From Amycolatopsis roodepoortensis (GTDB taxonomy: Bacteria; Actinomycetota; Actinomycetes; Mycobacteriales; Pseudonocardiaceae), in the NCBI RefSeq assembly GCF_014873915.1, contig NZ_JADBEJ010000005.1:372001-436000 (forward strand): a DNA stretch of 64,000 bases, in the 5' to 3' direction. The notes under the pieces are model-generated. The model had not been told where the DNA came from. It did no database searches and saw nothing but the letters and a program-made list of their open reading frames with translations. The number at the start of each line of letters is the position of its first letter. The first letter of the stretch is position 1. Position numbers and translations under genes: made by a program. Below are positions 59,841 through 64,000 of the stretch, one piece after another.

Positions 59841-59859
59841 TGAGGCGAGGCTAACCGAA
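59841..59859. promoter_or_regulatory. IdeR/DtxR box, leftward permease operon
   Basis: TGAGGCGAGGCTAACCGAA matches the consensus TTAGGTTAGGCTAACCTAA at 15 of 19 positions. Placed 15 bp before the FepD-like start. Confidence 0.7.
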
Positions 59860-59889
59860 CGCCGGAGTTCACCTCAACGAGCTACCTAC

Positions 59890-59908
59890 TTAGACTAGCC
59901 TTACCTTC
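59890..59908. promoter_or_regulatory. IdeR/DtxR box, rightward ABC operon
   Basis: TTAGACTAGCCTTACCTTC matches the IdeR consensus at 14 of 19 positions and lies 23-41 bp before the GTG at 59931. With the box at 59841 it would give separate control of the two divergent operons by iron. Confidence 0.7.
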
Positions 59909-59930
59909 CCCACCACGAACGGAGGCGCCG

Positions 59931-61616
59931 GTGACCGCAACGGCCACCACCAGCCGGAGTGTCCTGCGGCAGGCGATTTCCGGGCAGCGACGACGGGTCA
60001 CGCTCGCGTCCGTGCTGGCCGCCGGGCACCAGGGCGGTGAAGCCCTCGTCCCGGTGATCATCGGCGTGGTGATCGACCAGGCGGTCGACGGCGGATCGGC
60101 GGGCACGCTCGTGTTCTGGATCGCGGTGCTCGGCGTGATCTTCGCGGGACTGTCCTACAGCTACCGGTTCGCCGCGCGCGCGGCCGAGGGCGCGTCACTA
60201 CGGGCGGCGCACGACCTGCGCATCGCGATCAGCCGCCGGGTCCTGCATCCCGGCGGCGGCGCCGACAAGGGCAAGCTGGCGGGCGAGCTGGTCAACATCG
60301 GCACCAGCGACGCGCAACGCGTCGGGGTGGTGAACGCGGCGCTGCCGTTCGGGATCGCCGCGCTCGCCGGGGTGCTGGTCAGCGCCATCGCGCTGCTGCG
60401 GATCTCGCTTCCGCTCGGGCTTCTCGTGCTCCTGGGCACGCCGCCGCTGCTCTACCTGGCCCATCTCATCGGCAAGCCGCTGGAGCGCCGTAGCGAAGCC
60501 GAACAGGAGCGGTCCGCGCACGCCTCGGGAGTCGCCACGGATCTGGTGTCCGGCCTGCGGGTGCTCAAGGGCATCGGCGCCGAACCCGCCGCGGTCGCCC
60601 GCTACCGCGAGACGAGCCAGAGCTCGCTCAAGGCGACCTTGCGCGCCGCGCGGGCCAAGGCCTGGCACGACGGCGCGGTGCTCGCGCTGACCGGCGGCTT
60701 CATCGCGGTCGTCGCCCTCGTCGGCGGGCATCTCGCTTCGTCGGGATCGATCAGCGTCGGCGATCTCGTCGCCGCGGTGGGGCTGGCCCAGTTCCTGCTC
60801 ACGCCGTTCCTGATCTTCTCGTGGGTCAACGGCGAACTGGCGCAGGGCCGCGCGTCGGCGGCCCGGGTCGCCGATCTGCTGACCACGCCGGTCGCGGTGG
60901 ACTCGGGCGACGGCGAACTCCCGTCGCCCGCCACCGGGAACGTCCGGTTCACCGAGGTCACCTACGGCTGCCTCCGCGGCGTCGACCTCGACATCCCGGC
61001 CGGGCAGCTGATCGGCGTCGTCGCCGCGGATCCGGCCGCCGCGACCGATCTGCTCGACTGTCTCGGCCGCGCGGGGGATCCGGCCGAGGGCAAGGTCCAC
61101 GTCGACGGCGTCAATCTGTCCACTGTGGACCCCGACCGGGTGCGGGAGGTCGTCCTGGTCGCCGCGCACGACGCGGACCTGTTCGAAGGGACGCTCGCCG
61201 AGAACGTCCACGCCGACGGCCATTCCATCGACGAGGCACTGGCCGCGTCGGCCGCGGACGAGGTCGCGGCGGCCTTGCCGGACGGCACCGCGACCGCGGT
61301 CACCGAACGCGGACGCTCCCTCTCCGGCGGCCAGCGGCAGCGGGTCGCGCTCGCCCGCGCGCTGGCCGCGGACGCGCCGGTGCTCGTCGTCCACGACCCG
61401 ACGACGGCGGTCGACACGGTGACCGAGGCGAAGATCGCCGCCGGGCTCGCCCGGCTACGGAGAGGACGGACCACGATCCTGGTGACCACGAGCCCCGCGC
61501 TGCTCGCCGTGGCCGACCGCGTCGTCGTCCTCGACGGCGGCCGGATCACTGGTGAGGGCGGCCACGCCGAACTCGCCCGTGACCGCGCCGACTACCGCGC
61601 GGCGGTGCTGTCATGA
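59931..61616 (+). CDS. ABC half-transporter with degenerate Walker A (siderophore region)
   Basis: Fused membrane and ATPase protein of 561 residues (exporter fold, six helices up to about 310). In the ATPase domain the Walker A place reads GVVAADPAAATDLL (about 361-374) and lacks GxxGxGK-S/T; the Walker B end reads LVVHDPTTAVD, without the usual DE; the H-loop histidine is missing (VTTSPAL). The signature LSGGQRQR near 463 is intact. So it contributes only the signature half to a composite ATP site. GTG start after GGAGG. Overlaps the partner gene by 4 bp; IdeR box upstream. Confidence 0.9.
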   Translation: MTATATTSRSVLRQAISGQRRRVTLASVLAAGHQGGEALVPVIIGVVIDQAVDGGSAGTLVFWIAVLGVIFAGLSYSYRFAARAAEGASLRAAHDLRIAISRRVLHPGGGADKGKLAGELVNIGTSDAQRVGVVNAALPFGIAALAGVLVSAIALLRISLPLGLLVLLGTPPLLYLAHLIGKPLERRSEAEQERSAHASGVATDLVSGLRVLKGIGAEPAAVARYRETSQSSLKATLRAARAKAWHDGAVLALTGGFIAVVALVGGHLASSGSISVGDLVAAVGLAQFLLTPFLIFSWVNGELAQGRASAARVADLLTTPVAVDSGDGELPSPATGNVRFTEVTYGCLRGVDLDIPAGQLIGVVAADPAAATDLLDCLGRAGDPAEGKVHVDGVNLSTVDPDRVREVVLVAAHDADLFEGTLAENVHADGHSIDEALAASAADEVAAALPDGTATAVTERGRSLSGGQRQRVALARALAADAPVLVVHDPTTAVDTVTEAKIAAGLARLRRGRTTILVTTSPALLAVADRVVVLDGGRITGEGGHAELARDRADYRAAVLS

Positions 61617-63370
61617 CCCGCGAACTCCTCCCCACCGCCGACGGCAAGCGGATCCGGGCGGTCCTCGGCGAACTGCTCAGCACTTCGAAGGCCCGCGCCG
61701 TCGGCGCGCTGGCGATGCTCGTCGGCGCGACCGCGATCGGGCTGCTGACCGCCCGGCTGCTCGGCCACATCGTCGACCTGGTCATCGAGAAACGGCCCGC
61801 GACCGAGCTGACCACCCCCGTGGTGGCACTAGTCCTGGTCGCCGTCGCACAGGCCATCGCGACGGCACTGGGTGTCTCGCTCACCGCCAAGCTCGGCGAA
61901 ACACTGCTCGCGGAACTCCGTGAACGGTTCGTCGACCGGGCGCTGGGCCTCCCGCTGGAACAGGTCGAACGCGCGGGCTCCGGCGACCTGACCGCCCGTG
62001 TCACCAACGACGTCACGGTCGTCGCGAGGGCGGTCCGCGAAGCCCTCCCCGAACTGGGCCGCTCGGTGCTGACGATCGTGCTGACCCTCGGCGCGCTCGC
62101 CGTGCTCGACTGGCGGTTCCTCCTGGCGGCCCTGCTCGCGACGCCGATCCAGCTGCACACCGTGCGCTGGTACGTCCGCAACGCGGTCCCGTTGTACGCG
62201 AAGCAGCGGATCGCGACGGGTTCGCAGCAGCAGCAACTGCTCGACACGATCGGCGGCGCGAAGACCGTCCGCGCGTTCCGGCTCGCCGACGCGCATGTGG
62301 AGCGCGTCCGGCAGCGGTCCGAGGGCGCGATGGACCTGATGTTGCGCGGTGTCCGGCTGATGACGAGGTTCTTCGCCCGGCTCAACCTGGCCGAGTTCGT
62401 CGGTCTCTCGGCCGTGCTCGCGGCCGGGTTCCTGCTGGTCGGCGCCGACGCCGTGACCGTCGGCGCGGCGACCGCGGCGGCGTTGTACTTCCACAGTCTC
62501 TTCGGTCCGATCAACAGCGCGCTGGCGCTGGTGGACGACGCGCAGGCGGCCGCCGCGAGCCTCGCCCGGCTGATCGGTGTCGCCGATCTGCCCGCGCCGC
62601 GCGAACCCCAACGGCCGGCGAAGCCCGTCGACGCCTCGGTGAAGGCTGCGGGCATCTCTCATTCCTATGTGGACGGACATCCGGTGCTGCGGGAGGTCGA
62701 CCTCAGCCTCTCCCCCGGCGAACGGGTCGCACTGGTCGGCGCGAGCGGTGCGGGCAAGACGACACTGGCCAAGCTGATCGCCGGGATCCACACCCCGGCC
62801 TCGGGAACGATCTCCGTCGGCGGGGTCCCGCTCGACGAGCTCGGCCCGTCCGCCACGCGGCAGGCGGTCGCGCTGATCAGCCAGGAGGTGCACGTCTTCG
62901 CCGGTTCGCTGGCGGACGACCTCCGCCTCGCGCGTCCCGGCGCATCCGACGCGGAATTGCTGGCGGCACTGGAAAAAGTGGGCGCACGCGGCTGGGCGGA
63001 GGCGCTCAGCGACGGACTCGCGACCGTGGTCGGCGAGGGAGGGCACCGGCTGACCGTCACCCAGTCCCAGCAGCTGGCGCTCGCGAGGCTGGTGCTCGCC
63101 GATCCGCCGATCGCGATCCTCGACGAGGCGACCGCCGAAGCCGGGAGCGCGGGCGCGAAGACCCTCGAAGCCGCCGCGGCCGCGGCGCTCGAAGGCCGGA
63201 CCGGCCTGGTCGTCGCGCACCGGCTGACGCAGGCGGCGGCGTCGGACCGCGTCGTCGTGCTCGACGCGGGTGTGATCGTCGAAAGCGGCACGCACGACGA
63301 ACTCGTGGCCTCCGGCGGTCAATACGCAACGCTTTGGGCGGCCTGGTCGGACAACCGTTCACAGACGTGA
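61613..63370 (+). CDS. ABC half-transporter partner with intact Walker motifs
   Basis: Membrane-ATPase fusion of 585 residues. Walker A GASGAGKTT (about 376-384), Walker B ILDEAT (about 501) and H-loop VVAHRLT are normal, but the signature LSGGQ is replaced by LTVTQSQQL (about 479). It therefore complements its partner: together they have one canonical ATP site and one dead one. The pair resembles IrtAB/YbtPQ-type or siderophore-export half-transporters. In an IdeR-controlled region it should move a siderophore; direction is undecided. Confidence 0.93.
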   Translation: MTRELLPTADGKRIRAVLGELLSTSKARAVGALAMLVGATAIGLLTARLLGHIVDLVIEKRPATELTTPVVALVLVAVAQAIATALGVSLTAKLGETLLAELRERFVDRALGLPLEQVERAGSGDLTARVTNDVTVVARAVREALPELGRSVLTIVLTLGALAVLDWRFLLAALLATPIQLHTVRWYVRNAVPLYAKQRIATGSQQQQLLDTIGGAKTVRAFRLADAHVERVRQRSEGAMDLMLRGVRLMTRFFARLNLAEFVGLSAVLAAGFLLVGADAVTVGAATAAALYFHSLFGPINSALALVDDAQAAAASLARLIGVADLPAPREPQRPAKPVDASVKAAGISHSYVDGHPVLREVDLSLSPGERVALVGASGAGKTTLAKLIAGIHTPASGTISVGGVPLDELGPSATRQAVALISQEVHVFAGSLADDLRLARPGASDAELLAALEKVGARGWAEALSDGLATVVGEGGHRLTVTQSQQLALARLVLADPPIAILDEATAEAGSAGAKTLEAAAAAALEGRTGLVVAHRLTQAAASDRVVVLDAGVIVESGTHDELVASGGQYATLWAAWSDNRSQT

Positions 63371-63413
63371 CCCGGGACGCAGCGACACCGGTTGCAATCG
63401 ACCGGTCGGCGTC

Positions 63414-63432
63414 TTAGGTTAGCCAAACCTGA
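63414..63432. promoter_or_regulatory. IdeR/DtxR box before the siderophore-binding lipoprotein
   Basis: TTAGGTTAGCCAAACCTGA matches the IdeR consensus at 17 of 19 positions. It overlaps a possible -10 (TTAGGT) 16 bp from TTGCAA at 63392, so binding would block the promoter. Confidence 0.85.
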
Positions 63433-63483
63433 TCCTCGATTAATCCGGCATTCCGCCGGACAGCCGATCACGAAGGACGGACG

Positions 63484-64000
63484 ATGGCCCGAATCCCCAC
63501 CCTCTCCGCCGTGCGCGGGCGCCTGAAGACCGCCGGCCTGCTGGCGTCCACCCTGGTGCTGGCCGCCTCGCTCACCGCGTGCGGAGGAGGCGGCGAGTCG
63601 GCCACCCCGGCCGCGCAGAACTCCGCCGGCTCGGCGGTCGACGCGAACGCGTTCCCGACCACGATCGAGCACAAGTACGGCAGCACCACCATCACGCAGG
63701 AGCCCAAACGCGTCGTCACGGTCGGCCTGACCGAGCAGGACGCGCTGCTGGCGCTCGGCGTGGTCCCGGTCGGTGTCACCGAGTGGCTCGGCAAGTTCCC
63801 CGGCACCATCGGCCCGTGGGCCACCGACAAGCTCGGCGGCGCCGCGCTGCCCGAGGTCCTCAAGGACGTGGACGGGCCGCAGTACGAGAAGATCGCCGCG
63901 CTCAAGCCGGATCTGATCATCGCGCTGTACTCCGGGCTCACCAAGGAGCAGTACGACAAGCTGAGCCAGATCGGCGTCCCGGTCGTCGCGCAGCCCAAGG
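63484..64000 (+). CDS. Ferric-siderophore-binding lipoprotein (FecB/FepB-like), 3' end outside the window
   Basis: First 172 codons of an iron-siderophore binding protein. A signal peptide ends in the lipobox SLTAC, a Ser/Gly/Ala linker follows, and the binding domain starts at EHKYGSTTITQEPKRVVTVG, then LTEQDALLALGVVPVGVTEWLG and the typical EKIAALKPDLIIALYSGL. AAGGA lies 7 bp before the ATG. An IdeR box precedes the gene. It probably serves the FepD/FepG-like permeases encoded 4 kb to the left. Confidence 0.93.
   Translation, partial: MARIPTLSAVRGRLKTAGLLASTLVLAASLTACGGGGESATPAAQNSAGSAVDANAFPTTIEHKYGSTTITQEPKRVVTVGLTEQDALLALGVVPVGVTEWLGKFPGTIGPWATDKLGGAALPEVLKDVDGPQYEKIAALKPDLIIALYSGLTKEQYDKLSQIGVPVVAQPK

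Noticed and set aside
59931..61616. First ABC half-transporter as a pseudogene because Walker A is missing
   Set aside because: The frame is intact, the signature is perfect, it is coupled to its partner, and the partner's losses are complementary, which points to a specialised heterodimer.
57721..64000. Siderophore biosynthetic cluster
   Set aside because: No NRPS, NIS synthetase or hydroxylase gene is in the window; only transport genes can be supported.

Overview
The window is about 70% GC chromosomal DNA from an actinobacterium. The gene content fits a soil Pseudonocardiaceae, most likely Amycolatopsis (genus is inference). Supporting signs are the gcvH-garA-MerR-BFN-MerR-gcvP gene order known from mycobacteria, ESX/EspG and DUF3558 genes, LLM flavoproteins, a DinB-type thiol transferase, IdeR boxes and a Zur-controlled set of zinc-free ribosomal proteins. 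I see no rRNA, tRNA, insertion sequence, prophage or CRISPR array.

Layout. 1-2.5 kb: end of a LysR regulator, an amino-acid dehydrogenase and a prolyl aminopeptidase. 2.6-5.7 kb: four-gene ESX-type operon (small helical protein, DUF3558 lipoprotein, PPE-like Gly-rich protein, EspG). 5.9-10.7 kb: AcnR-like repressor, two CNNM/CorC membrane proteins, a conserved unknown and an anchored binding protein. 10.7-11.3 kb: a gene-free stretch packed with hairpins. 11.3-13.5 kb: aldo-keto reductase, XRE regulator, SnoaL-like protein. 13.5-21.4 kb: glycine-cleavage/GarA island with a tandem glycine riboswitch ahead of gcvP, interrupted by a plus-strand TetR gene. 21.4-23.3 kb: small envelope proteins. 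23.4-27.2 kb: a compact operon of J-domain/pseudokinase, VWA protein, diverged adenylosuccinate-synthetase-like enzyme and NrtR-like Nudix regulator, the best candidate for an undescribed system. 27-34 kb: M15 peptidase, acyl-CoA ligase, dienoyl-CoA isomerase-like crotonase, hydrolase, GNAT, siroheme synthase, ankyrin protein. 34.1-38.3 kb: zinc-starvation region. 38.4-42.6 kb: ArsR/SRPBCC operon. 42.6-48.4 kb: four-gene operon that reads as sphingolipid degradation (ceramidase, sphingomyelinase, MFS transporter, sphingosine-1-phosphate-lyase-like enzyme). 48.7-56.7 kb: LLM and DUF2236 oxidoreductases, TetR, HsaG/HsaF-type aldolase-dehydrogenase pair with IclR, metallo-beta-lactamase fold protein, DinB. 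56.9-64 kb: DMT-type membrane protein and an IdeR-controlled iron-siderophore region with two FecCD permeases, a heterodimeric ABC transporter and the start of a binding lipoprotein.

How the genes work together. Zinc starvation should release Zur from one box at 35.1 kb and switch on both divergent operons: paralogous ribosomal proteins S18, S14, L33, L28, L31 and L32, an Mrf-like protein and a CobW metallochaperone; a His-rich protein lies at the end. Iron starvation should release IdeR from three boxes at 59.8-63.4 kb. Secreted sphingomyelinase and ceramidase would feed a lyase through the MFS carrier.

Intergenic DNA carries several families of perfect or near-perfect stem-loops: a GTGAAGG-CCCCTT family, a near-identical 44-46 bp palindrome, a small TTTAGTCCTCTGAA stem-loop, and three long hairpins assembled from about 21-nt tandem units. 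Together they are the most unusual non-coding signal in the window.
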